A stretch of 32,167 nt of DNA from an uncultured Desulfocapsa sp. (GTDB lineage Bacteria; Desulfobacterota; Desulfobulbia; Desulfobulbales; Desulfocapsaceae): NCBI GenBank assembly GCA_947311435.1, contig CAMZKT010000069.1:1-32167 (forward strand), read 5' to 3'. Shown piece by piece: positions 15,468 through 22,756 of the stretch (position 1 is the first letter of the stretch; each line of letters opens with the position of its first letter). The notes below the pieces were generated by a model. It did no database searches. It saw only the letters and a list, made by a program, of their open reading frames with translations, and was not told the DNA's origin. The position numbers and the translations under genes are program-made.

Positions 15468-17348
15468 TTAAAAATCAATCCTAAAACTATACACGCCCTC
15501 TTCAACAGAACTTTGCACTTTATAACCGGAATGATTAAATATTGCTTGCATCCTCCTGTTATCACGCAGGACCTCTGCAGTAAACCCTGATATCCCACTT
15601 GCTTTAGCTAATGTGATCAGGTGCTTAAACATAAACGTCCCCAAACCCATATTCTGCCATTCATCACGAATCACGAAGGCTACCTCTGCACGATTTGTAC
15701 GTTCATCAAGGTAGTACCTGCCCACGGCCACGATATCATCGCCATGCGCCTCGGGAAGAGTCCCTACTATGGCAACATCTTTACGATGATCGACATAGAC
15801 AAAGTTCTGTATTTCTCGTTGCCCGAAATGTTGGTTATGACTCATAAATCTGTAATACAAGGTCTCCTTTGAGAGATCGTACAAGAGATCCCGCATTAGC
15901 GGTTCATCCGTTGGATGAATAGGCCTGAAATAAATTTCGGTACCAGATTTCAGCAAGTAGGTTGCGTTCATCATATTCTGAGGAGCAACCACAAATTTCC
16001 CCTCAACTTCTACAAAATCTTTCCGGATATACTTTGCTTCGATAGCATCTTTTAAGAGTTGTTCACGATGATCTGGATGTGCTATTGAGATAAGAGCAAG
16101 AGTACGATCCTGTACTGATTTTCCATGAAGATACGCAACACCATATTCCGTCACAACATAATGAACCGTGGCACGGCTGACTACAACTCCTGCACCTGGT
16201 GTTAAATGTACATTGATTCGTGAGTGGCCATCTCGAGTTGTTGAAGGAATGGTTATTATTGCCCTTCCACCTTCTGAACGAGCCGCACCTCTATTAAAAT
16301 CCACCTGCCCTCCTACCCCTGAATAAAAGCTACCATCCTCAGAATCTGAACAGACCTGTCCGGTAAGATCAATTTCCATTGCCATATTAATGGACACCAT
16401 GCGTTTCTGATTTCCTATCACATTTGAATCATTCACGTATTCTGTTGGACGGAAGGAAAAAAGTGGGTTATCGTCAACAAAATCATACAATTTTTTGGTA
16501 CCCATACAAAAACTTGTAACAACCTTGCCCCTATTGGTCGATTTTCTGTTGCCACTCACAGCCCCACTTTCAATCAGCTGCAGGATATCATCAGTGATGA
16601 GCTCTGTGTGAATACCAAGGTCATGTTTTCCCTTCAATGCAAGTATTACCGCCTGGGGGATTCGTCCAACACCTGGAATTCTACCAAGTCCAAATTCAAC
16701 GGTGGATTCATTGGGCACAAGACCTGCAACATACTCTGCTATTTTGATACTAATTTGGTGCGGTAGTTTGGATTCTCGTTCAAGAAGAGGTACGTCTGCC
16801 GGAACCAGGATATCAAGATCATACACGTCAATCAAACTGTCTCCTCGTGTCCACGGCATCTGAGGATTCACCTGGGCGATCACGAGAGAGGCGTTCCTGG
16901 CTGCACTCTTTACAATATCAACGGAGACACCGAGACTCATTTTTCCACGTGAATCAGGTGGGGTGACCTGGATCAAGGCCACATCTAGGGGAAGTTGTCC
17001 CGAATCAAAAAGACGAGGGATATCAGACATCAAAACAGGTGTGTAATCTCCACGACCGTCCCTGATCACTTCACGCACATTATGCCCGATAAAGAATGAA
17101 TTTATTTTGAAGCAACTAGCGAATTTCTTATCAGCATAGGGGGCATTCCCCTTGGTTAAAAGCTCTATAATTTCTATGTCAGCCAGGTTTCCAGCTATTT
17201 TGCTCATCGCTTCGACGAGGACCGTCGGCTCACCACATCCAGAACCCAGAAACACACGATATCCTGATTTCAAAAGCGACAGCGCCCTCTTTGGAGTCTT
17301 AAGCATATCCTTGTATGTTTCTTTCCAGTGAAGATCGTAATCCACCAT
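15468..17348 (-). CDS. acetyl-CoA hydrolase/CoA-transferase fused to a GNAT acetyltransferase domain
   Basis: Residues about 1-450 are an acetyl-CoA hydrolase/4-hydroxybutyrate CoA-transferase-type enzyme (VFLGSGCGEPTVLVEAM; VEFGLGRIPGVGRIPQAV; GVGGQVDFNRGAARSEGGRAIIT; ATVHYVVTEYGVAYLHGKS). Residues about 469-626 are a GNAT domain (EIYFRPIHPTDEPLMRDLL; acetyl-CoA loop RDEWQNMGLGTFMF). The first part should move CoA between acyl groups or hydrolyse acetyl-CoA; the second could acetylate a lysine, perhaps on the ligase encoded just upstream. It starts nine bases after the acetate-CoA ligase gene with GGTAGGAGAG as ribosome site, so the two are co-translated. No break lies between the domains, so the fusion is genuine. 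The substrate specificity cannot be read from the sequence. Confidence 0.9.
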   Translation of the reverse strand: MVDYDLHWKETYKDMLKTPKRALSLLKSGYRVFLGSGCGEPTVLVEAMSKIAGNLADIEIIELLTKGNAPYADKKFASCFKINSFFIGHNVREVIRDGRGDYTPVLMSDIPRLFDSGQLPLDVALIQVTPPDSRGKMSLGVSVDIVKSAARNASLVIAQVNPQMPWTRGDSLIDVYDLDILVPADVPLLERESKLPHQISIKIAEYVAGLVPNESTVEFGLGRIPGVGRIPQAVILALKGKHDLGIHTELITDDILQLIESGAVSGNRKSTNRGKVVTSFCMGTKKLYDFVDDNPLFSFRPTEYVNDSNVIGNQKRMVSINMAMEIDLTGQVCSDSEDGSFYSGVGGQVDFNRGAARSEGGRAIITIPSTTRDGHSRINVHLTPGAGVVVSRATVHYVVTEYGVAYLHGKSVQDRTLALISIAHPDHREQLLKDAIEAKYIRKDFVEVEGKFVVAPQNMMNATYLLKSGTEIYFRPIHPTDEPLMRDLLYDLSKETLYYRFMSHNQHFGQREIQNFVYVDHRKDVAIVGTLPEAHGDDIVAVGRYYLDERTNRAEVAFVIRDEWQNMGLGTFMFKHLITLAKASGISGFTAEVLRDNRRMQAIFNHSGYKVQSSVEEGVYSFRIDF

Positions 17349-17357
17349 TTTACTCTC

Positions 17358-19460
17358 CTACCTTTCTTCCTGTAGAGGTGCAAGCGTCATTCGTGCATCT
17401 GCAACCACTGGCCTTGAACCAAAATCGCCGACTATAAAAGGGTTAATATCAAGCTCTAAAATTTGTGGAAAATCAGTAGTTAACTGACTGATTCGCTGAA
17501 GACCGGATGCAATGGCTGTAATATCTACCCCCCCCTGTCCCCTGCGGCCTTGAAGCATGGCATATGACTTAGTGGATTTGAGCATCTGCACAGCTTCCTG
17601 CTCAGTTATCGGTGCAAGATGAAAGGTAACATCCTTCATAACCTCCACCAGAATACCGCCAAGACCAAACATGAGCATGGGTCCAAATTGTGGATCACGG
17701 GTCATACCAATAATAACTTCAAGACCCTTGCTGGCCATTTTTTCAACATAAACACCCTGAATTCTTGCTTCTGGAACCTTTTTCTTTATTTTCAGGGTCA
17801 TCAAATCGTATGTATCTTCTGCTGCTTCAGCATTGGCAACATTGAGAAAGACTCCGCCAAGATCACTTTTATGGATAATATCAGGAGAAACTATTTTCAT
17901 TGCCACCGGAAACCCTATGCGCTGAGCAATCTCCACAGCCTCTTCTGCATCGGATGCAAGGGCTCCCTCCGGAACATGAAAACCATAGGCGCCCAAAACA
18001 TCTTTCCCCTTCACCTCACCAAGCTGGAGAATCCCCGTCCGCTGACGACGATAAAGAATACGCTCGACCCTTCTACGATTCACCTTAAACCTGGTAACTG
18101 TTCGTGGAGGTCTTTGTTTCCAGGCAGCATACTCTCCCATCCTTTTGAGTGCTGCAACAGCTCTTTCGGGAGAATCATAACAGGGAAGCCCGGCATGTGT
18201 TAATTCTTTTCTTGAAACCCTTCCATTTCGGTAGCCCATTAAGACGGCCAGAACTGGTTTGACTCCATTAATACTGTTGGCAATGGCCATTGCTGTTTCA
18301 TCGGGTTTTTTCAGGGCACGAGGTGTCAGTACGACAAGAACAGAGTCTACTCTCGAATCTTCAATAGCTGATTTAACAGCAGCACCATACTCATCAGGAT
18401 CAATGTCACACAATATACTTATACTACCACCACTTTTTTCTGGAGGTACCGCTGCAGCAATGTTTTCATTATGGCTATTACACTCGACTACTTTCATCCC
18501 TGCATTTTCAACGGCATCAGCTGCCATGATACCCGGACCACCAGCATTTGTTATAATAAAAACATTTCTGCCCTTCGGCAGCGGCTGGAGGGAAAACGCT
18601 TCCGCATAGTCCAACAATGATTCAAAAGTATCGGCTCTTATTATTCCTGCTCGTTTAAAAGCTGCACCGTAAGCGGTATCAGCGCTTGCAAGGATGCCAG
18701 TATGAGATACCGTTGCCTTTAAACCTGCCTCTGTAGTTCCTGATTTCAGAATTATTACAGGTTTATTATTAGCGGCGTCTTCAGCAGCTTTTATAAAGTT
18801 TTTCCCGGAAACGATATCCTCTAGATAGCCGACTATCACCTTGGTCTGTTTATCTTTTGCCAAATATGAAAGGATATCAACCCCTGCAATATCAGCCTTA
18901 TTTCCCAGGCTGATCATTTTTGCGACCCCAAGATGCTTTTCCATTGCAAGATCCAACATTACCCAGCAGAGAGCACCCGATTGTGAAAAAATTGAAATGG
19001 AGCCAGTTGGAGGCAGTTGTCCGACAAAAGATGCATTTATCGTGTGCTCAGTATTCATAAAGCCAAGACAATTCGGCCCAAGCAGCCGGATTCTTTTTTG
19101 CTGGCAATACCTTGCAAGTTCCTGCTCCTGAACAGCACCTTCAGGGCAACTCTCACGATAACCGGAAGCAACAACAACAACTGCTTTCACATCAACAATT
19201 GAGCATTCCTTAATGAGTCCTCTCACCTGTTCGCTTGGAACGGCAAAAATAACCAGGTCAATCTCCTCACCGTACTCAGTAAGTGACGGGAAACATGGAA
19301 GTCCCTGCAATTCGGTCACGGCCGGGTTGATTGCTATCAGTTTGCCTTTAAAACCATCCCGTTTCAAATTATGTAAAATAGTGTGCCCTATTTTACCCTC
19401 TGTTCGAGAAGCACCAACAACAGCGATACTCTCAGGAGCAAATAGTTTGTCCATACTCAT
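17358..19460 (-). CDS. ADP-forming acetate-CoA ligase, fused alpha and beta parts
   Basis: The 700-aa protein combines a CoA-binding Rossmann domain (SIAVVGASRTEGKIGH, 11-26), two succinyl-CoA-ligase-like domains and a C-terminal ATP-grasp domain (about 480-700). The phospho-transfer histidine is present as H253 in VSHTG, and a second conserved histidine as H530 in DIIHKSDLGGV. The enzyme interconverts acetyl-CoA + ADP + Pi with acetate + CoA + ATP. Enteric PatZ has a similar but catalytically dead body; here H253 argues for an active ligase. The GNAT domain that PatZ carries is instead on the next protein. ATG 19460 or the third codon ATG can start it; neither has a clear ribosome site. Confidence 0.9.
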   Translation of the reverse strand: MSMDKLFAPESIAVVGASRTEGKIGHTILHNLKRDGFKGKLIAINPAVTELQGLPCFPSLTEYGEEIDLVIFAVPSEQVRGLIKECSIVDVKAVVVVASGYRESCPEGAVQEQELARYCQQKRIRLLGPNCLGFMNTEHTINASFVGQLPPTGSISIFSQSGALCWVMLDLAMEKHLGVAKMISLGNKADIAGVDILSYLAKDKQTKVIVGYLEDIVSGKNFIKAAEDAANNKPVIILKSGTTEAGLKATVSHTGILASADTAYGAAFKRAGIIRADTFESLLDYAEAFSLQPLPKGRNVFIITNAGGPGIMAADAVENAGMKVVECNSHNENIAAAVPPEKSGGSISILCDIDPDEYGAAVKSAIEDSRVDSVLVVLTPRALKKPDETAMAIANSINGVKPVLAVLMGYRNGRVSRKELTHAGLPCYDSPERAVAALKRMGEYAAWKQRPPRTVTRFKVNRRRVERILYRRQRTGILQLGEVKGKDVLGAYGFHVPEGALASDAEEAVEIAQRIGFPVAMKIVSPDIIHKSDLGGVFLNVANAEAAEDTYDLMTLKIKKKVPEARIQGVYVEKMASKGLEVIIGMTRDPQFGPMLMFGLGGILVEVMKDVTFHLAPITEQEAVQMLKSTKSYAMLQGRRGQGGVDITAIASGLQRISQLTTDFPQILELDINPFIVGDFGSRPVVADARMTLAPLQEER

Positions 19461-19548
19461 GCAACAGACCCCGTAACTATAACGTTTATGGTTGTGTGAA
19501 GGATTTAGTTACAATTTAACTTCATCTGAACTTGCTAAAAGAACGCCA

Positions 19549-20187
19549 TCAACCCGCCTTGACAGTAAATCCATTTTCTTCAAAAAGTTCTAAAATAACT
19601 GCAATTTTAAAGGTATTGATCCTGACATAAATCACATCCCCACCCTCTCTATCATAAATACGCAACACCCTGGTGAACGGGATGCGTTCTCTCTCGAGCA
19701 GTGTCACTAGTCTTGTCATAATAGTCTGGCTTCCGTCATCGTATAAACCTATGAGCACGGCACCTTTTTCACCGACACCGAACAATGTTTTATAGGCAGC
19801 GTTCAGATCACGTATTGAAAACATTCCAATTACCTGTTCTCCTTCAAGAACCGGCAAGCCACCTGTCTTGTGCTTATCAAAAAGAAACAAGGCGTCATCA
19901 AGAGTTGAGTCGATTCCCAGGGTAACACACTCTGTTGACATAATTTCAGAAACAGTTGTTTCCTGTACTCTTTCATATACTAGTCTCCGTTCACTCTCAC
20001 TGATCACTGAGGAAGGATAGGCAGAACGCAGATCACGGTCAGTCAGAATTCCAATGAGTTTTTTGTTTATATCGACAACAGGGAGATGCCTGAAATTAAA
20101 CTCATTGAGCAAGGCTCTAGCCTCGGGAAGAAGCATGGAAGGATCTACTGTTATGGGATCGGGTGTCATATATCGCACGATGTACAT
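19549..20187 (-). CDS. CBS-pair plus ACT-like regulatory protein, AcuB-like
   Basis: The protein (212 aa) has two CBS motifs (MTPDPITVDPSMLLPEARALLNEF with HLPVVDINKKLIGILTDRDLR at about 7-55; MSTECVTLGIDSTLDDALFLF with GGLPVLEGEQVIGMFSIRDL at about 83-130). A C-terminal ACT-like domain follows (GAVLIGLYDDGSQTIMTRLVTLLERERIPF). The CBS pair probably binds an adenine nucleotide. This arrangement is that of Bacillus AcuB, a protein of unknown mechanism encoded with the acetyltransferase AcuA and deacetylase AcuC. Here too it sits beside a deacetylase-family gene (37 bases upstream) and an acetate-CoA ligase (88 bases downstream). Confidence 0.85.
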   Translation of the reverse strand: MYIVRYMTPDPITVDPSMLLPEARALLNEFNFRHLPVVDINKKLIGILTDRDLRSAYPSSVISESERRLVYERVQETTVSEIMSTECVTLGIDSTLDDALFLFDKHKTGGLPVLEGEQVIGMFSIRDLNAAYKTLFGVGEKGAVLIGLYDDGSQTIMTRLVTLLERERIPFTRVLRIYDREGGDVIYVRINTFKIAVILELFEENGFTVKAG

Positions 20188-20224
20188 ATCAACCTCTCAT
20201 TAATTTTTTTTACAACAATGTTGG

Positions 20225-21187
20225 TTATTCACTCGTTAGTCCTCTTAAGTACGATTCGACCGAAAGTCCAAGCACAGAAAGTTCATAACCACCCTCCAGA
20301 ATGGACAACAAATGCCCTTCTGTATACTTATCAGCCCATATTTTCATCTTCCTTCCTATTTTGTAGTACAAATCTGTTGAGAAGCACAGTCCAGACATGT
20401 GGTCTTCACAATGGGCATCAAAACCTGCTGCTATAATAATAGCATCAGGCTGCCAGTCTGCAAGTTTTTTGGGAATCACATTGTCCAGGAGGTCCATCAC
20501 TTTTATATCTCCATCACCTGGCTGCAACGGAAGATTGAGAATACTGCCTTTCCCTTTCCCTAGTCCATTTTCATCCCTATAGCCAGTACCTGGATAACTA
20601 AAACTTGGATGCTCATGAATCGAAATATAGTAACTTCCCGACTCTTCTTCAAATGCAGATTGAATTCCATTACCATGATGTGCATCAAAGTCGAATATAA
20701 GTACTCGTTTTTTATTATAATGTTTTTGCCAATACCTGGCAGCAATGACACAATTATTAAAAAAGCAAAACCCAAAAGGGTTCGAATGCTCTGCATGATG
20801 TCCTGGTGGTCGTACTAAACAAAATATATTTTTTCCACCGCCATTCTCAATAAGATTAATGGCTGTTATACCCGCCCCCGCAGCAAGACAGGCCACATTG
20901 TAAGAATCATAACAAACCTGATTGTCAATATGATCAATATATGTATTTCCCCTAAGAACAGCTTCCTCAAAACGAAACAGCCAGTTTTCTCCATGAACTC
21001 TTTTGATATCTTCTCTCGCTGCACTATTTGGAGAGACTAAAGCCACCGAAGAATACCATGAACTCAGCTCAAGGGTTTCTTTAATCACCTGCAGCCTGGC
21101 CGGATTTTCTGGATGACCAACACCACCAGTATCGTGGCTGAGGTAACTCATATCTTCTATTAATGTAAGAGGAGGGAACGATTCCAT
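20225..21187 (-). CDS. histone deacetylase family protein, AcuC/acetylpolyamine-amidohydrolase-like
   Basis: The arginase-fold deacetylase signature is complete: the catalytic pair H130-H131 in RPPGHHAEHSNPFGFCFFNN, zinc ligands D168 and H170 in FDFDAHHGNG, a third ligand Asp in AAGFDAHCEDH, and the glycine-rich LEGGYEL near the end. At 320 aa it has single-domain size. In bacteria such enzymes remove acetyl groups from proteins (AcuC acts on acetyl-CoA synthetase) or from polyamines. Its place as the first gene of a set with AcuB-like, acetate-CoA ligase and GNAT-fusion genes favours a protein substrate, probably the ligase (inference). The gene starts 185 bases from the divergent selenoprotein gene. 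Confidence 0.9.
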   Translation of the reverse strand: MESFPPLTLIEDMSYLSHDTGGVGHPENPARLQVIKETLELSSWYSSVALVSPNSAAREDIKRVHGENWLFRFEEAVLRGNTYIDHIDNQVCYDSYNVACLAAGAGITAINLIENGGGKNIFCLVRPPGHHAEHSNPFGFCFFNNCVIAARYWQKHYNKKRVLIFDFDAHHGNGIQSAFEEESGSYYISIHEHPSFSYPGTGYRDENGLGKGKGSILNLPLQPGDGDIKVMDLLDNVIPKKLADWQPDAIIIAAGFDAHCEDHMSGLCFSTDLYYKIGRKMKIWADKYTEGHLLSILEGGYELSVLGLSVESYLRGLTSE

Positions 21188-21233
21188 ACAATGGCCAGAA
21201 AACTCTTATTGAATATGCAAGTATGTTCGGTGT

Positions 21234-21267
21234 ATCGTGTAACGGGTTCCTGTTCAGATCACACGAT
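21234..21267. promoter_or_regulatory. inverted repeat in a divergent promoter region
   Basis: ATCGTGT at 21234-21240 and ACACGAT at 21261-21267 are perfect complements separated by 20 bases, in the 185-base gap between the divergent deacetylase and selenoprotein genes. It may be an operator or a hairpin in the minus-strand leader. A TATACT at 21318-21323 could be a -10 box for the plus-strand gene, but no good -35 is seen. Confidence 0.3.
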
Positions 21268-21372
21268 CAGTTCCCCAAGACGACAACAAGTTTATAGAAA
21301 ATCAACAAGCTCTACACTATACTTTCAACTGCAATAATGCAACTGTAGCATCAACAAGGGAACACATAAACT

Positions 21373-21624
21373 ATGACTATTACCTTTTATCACTCAAGCC
21401 TCTGACCCCGTTGCCACATGGCACAAAAAGCTCTGGACGAGCTGATCCTTGATATGAATGACGTACGGGTAGAAAAAATTGAAGTAATCACTCATCCTGT
21501 AAGGGCTCTACAGGATGGAGTCAAAATCATCCCCACCCTCAAATCAGGCAATGAAAGTATCAGCGGATTCCTGCTTAGTCGAAAAAAGATCAAGGCCTTC
21601 CTTGAAAAGGTAACACAACAGTGA
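21373..21624 (+). CDS. selenocysteine-containing thioredoxin/glutaredoxin-like protein (in-frame TGA at 21403-21405)
   Basis: Starting at ATG 21373, with AAGGGA at 21356-21361 as ribosome site, the frame reads MTITFYHSSL, then TGA, then PRCHMAQKALDELILD, and stays open to 21624 (83 codons plus stop). Reading TGA as selenocysteine (Sec11) gives U-P-R-C, the active site of a thioredoxin fold, placed as expected between the first strand and first helix. The rest fits the fold, including a cis-Pro-like IIPTL before the last strands. The ATG after the TGA (21418) has no ribosome site and would remove the active site and first strand. A hairpin with GG in its loop lies 28 bases after the TGA. It probably serves as a small thiol/selenol redox protein. 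The next gene starts inside its stop (GTGA). Confidence 0.82.
21403..21451 (+). promoter_or_regulatory. candidate bacterial SECIS element
   Basis: After the UGA at 21403-21405, AGCTC (21429-21433) pairs with GAGCT (21439-21443) around the five-base loop TGGAC. An outer CAA/TTG pairing (about 21424-21426 with 21449-21451) could extend it. The loop starts 28 bases after the UGA, within the 16-37 base window known for bacterial SECIS elements, and has G at its second and third positions, as SelB recognition requires. The stem is short, so folding should be computed. Confidence 0.6.
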
Positions 21625-22472
21625 AACATCTTATTCTGAGCTCTGTCACACGACTGGATGTTGTTGTGTGGATAATGGTCTTATTATTTTTTTGTGGAAG
21701 TAGCCTTCTTTTCGGGGGAAATCTTCAACTTGCATTCATGGGGGCATCCGGCATCATCATGGAAATGATGCTAATCAGCTTATCTATTGAAATAATAATT
21801 GAATCAATCAGGCATATCAAGGGGATAGGAACAGTAACCGGTTTTATCACCAACGGACCAGAGGCTTTGTGCCTAATTGTAGGGCTTGTTACGGGCGATG
21901 TTTTATTCGCGGCATCCACACCACTTGGTTCCAATTTTATGAATCCTATACTACTTGTAACATCCGCAATTCTATGTAAAAGCGTATTGCTAACATTTAA
22001 AACAAAACCGATTTACAGCAGTATAACCATACTCAGTACAGCAAGTCTTGCTGTAAGTTTTTACCTGATCCCAGAATCATTTTATCCGTATTGGCTGGTC
22101 ATTGCTCTTCTCATTACAGTACCCCTCTTTTGCCTGCGTCCAGATGAGGGTGAGGAAGAAAGCGATGCGATGCACGATGGTGATGCCAGAATATGGCTTA
22201 TACCAGCAGTTCTCCTTTTGATCGGCGCTGGTTATTTTCTTGATCCGGTAGTCTCTTTTTCCGCGGAGCACTCCAAAGCACCGAAAGGAATTATTGGTTT
22301 TTTTATTTTGGCAACTCTTACTTCTTGGCCAGAGTTTAAATCATGCCTAGCTTTATTGAGCCGGAGAAAACCATTGGCTGCCATACTAAACATCACAATT
22401 TCCAACATTACCAATATCTGGTTAGCTGCCGGTGGGGTTGGATTCTACCTATTTGGTAAAATAGGTTTTTAA
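21621..22472 (+). CDS. CaCA-type (sodium/calcium exchanger-like) membrane protein
   Basis: The protein (283 aa) is very hydrophobic, with roughly nine to ten membrane helices. Two related alpha-repeat-like segments appear in opposite halves: TNGPEALCLIVGLVTGDVLFAASTPLGSNFMNPILL (about 77-112) and TSWPEFKSCLALLSRR followed by NITISNITNIWLA (about 234-270). In each an acidic PE motif is followed by a G/SNxxN motif, as in cation exchangers of the CaCA superfamily. A charged loop (RPDEGEEESDAMHDGDA) divides the halves. It starts with GTG overlapping the stop of the selenoprotein gene, so its translation is coupled to that gene. The transported ion is unknown. Confidence 0.75.
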   Translation: MKHLILSSVTRLDVVVWIMVLLFFCGSSLLFGGNLQLAFMGASGIIMEMMLISLSIEIIIESIRHIKGIGTVTGFITNGPEALCLIVGLVTGDVLFAASTPLGSNFMNPILLVTSAILCKSVLLTFKTKPIYSSITILSTASLAVSFYLIPESFYPYWLVIALLITVPLFCLRPDEGEEESDAMHDGDARIWLIPAVLLLIGAGYFLDPVVSFSAEHSKAPKGIIGFFILATLTSWPEFKSCLALLSRRKPLAAILNITISNITNIWLAAGGVGFYLFGKIGF

Positions 22473-22488
22473 TTCGATCATCCGGAGA

Positions 22489-22570
22489 GGGTGAGTGAAA
22501 CGAGAAGAACACTCACCCAAAAGTTGAACTCCCTCGGCAAGATCCAGAATAACAAAAGTTCTTCTCGTTT
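22489..22570 (+). ncRNA. possible pseudoknot-forming RNA at the end of the exchanger transcript
   Basis: GGGTGAGTG (22489-22497) pairs with CACTCACCC (22510-22518), a perfect 9-bp stem. Its loop, with the adjoining C, reads AAACGAGAAGAAC (22498-22510) and is perfectly complementary over 13 bases to GTTCTTCTCGTTT (22558-22570). The two pairings together would make an H-type pseudoknot, or they could exclude each other as a switch. It starts 17 bases after the exchanger stop. There is no coding frame here. A role as transcript end is the plain alternative. Confidence 0.45.
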
Positions 22571-22601
22571 TCAGAAATGTACAATTGAGTGAACCTTAAG
22601 A

Positions 22602-22755
22602 CGTAACGATTCAGGTGAAATTGAAAAATCAGCAAAAACATCGAATTGTAACTGTTCAGCAGTGCTTTATATGTGTTCAAGCAGGATTGCGAACTAGAGT
22701 AGTCCTCTGTGAGTAAGCCTGATCGAACACAGAGGAAGTGCTGCTGAACAGTTAC
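22602..22755 (+). repeat. GTAAC hairpin element, family A
   Basis: GTAACTGTTCAGCAG (22648-22662) and CTGCTGAACAGTTAC (22741-22755) are perfect 15-bp inverted ends of a 108-base hairpin. Inner pairs include GTGTTC/GAACAC and CAGG/CCTG, and an alternative CCTCTGTG/CACAGAGG hairpin lies on the right. The 46 bases before it (from CGTAACGATTCAGGTG at 22602) are shared with the copy at 31928-32080. It ends one base before the leuA stop codon, between two convergent genes, where it could act as a bidirectional transcript end. Confidence 0.88.
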
Positions 22756-22756
22756 C

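Noticed and set aside
17619-18203. 194-codon plus-strand frame
   Set aside because: It is antisense to the acetate-CoA ligase gene, has a biased low-complexity translation and no ribosome site; the ligase frame has clear motifs throughout.
21411-21426. GCC/GGC mini-hairpin just after the TGA as the SECIS
   Set aside because: Its loop is very small and lies only about ten bases after the TGA, outside the known SECIS distance range; the hairpin at 21429-21443 fits better.
21418-21624. Stand-alone 68-residue protein starting at 21418
   Set aside because: There is no ribosome site before this ATG, and the shortened protein would lack the first strand and active site of its fold; the upstream start with TGA as Sec explains the sequence better.
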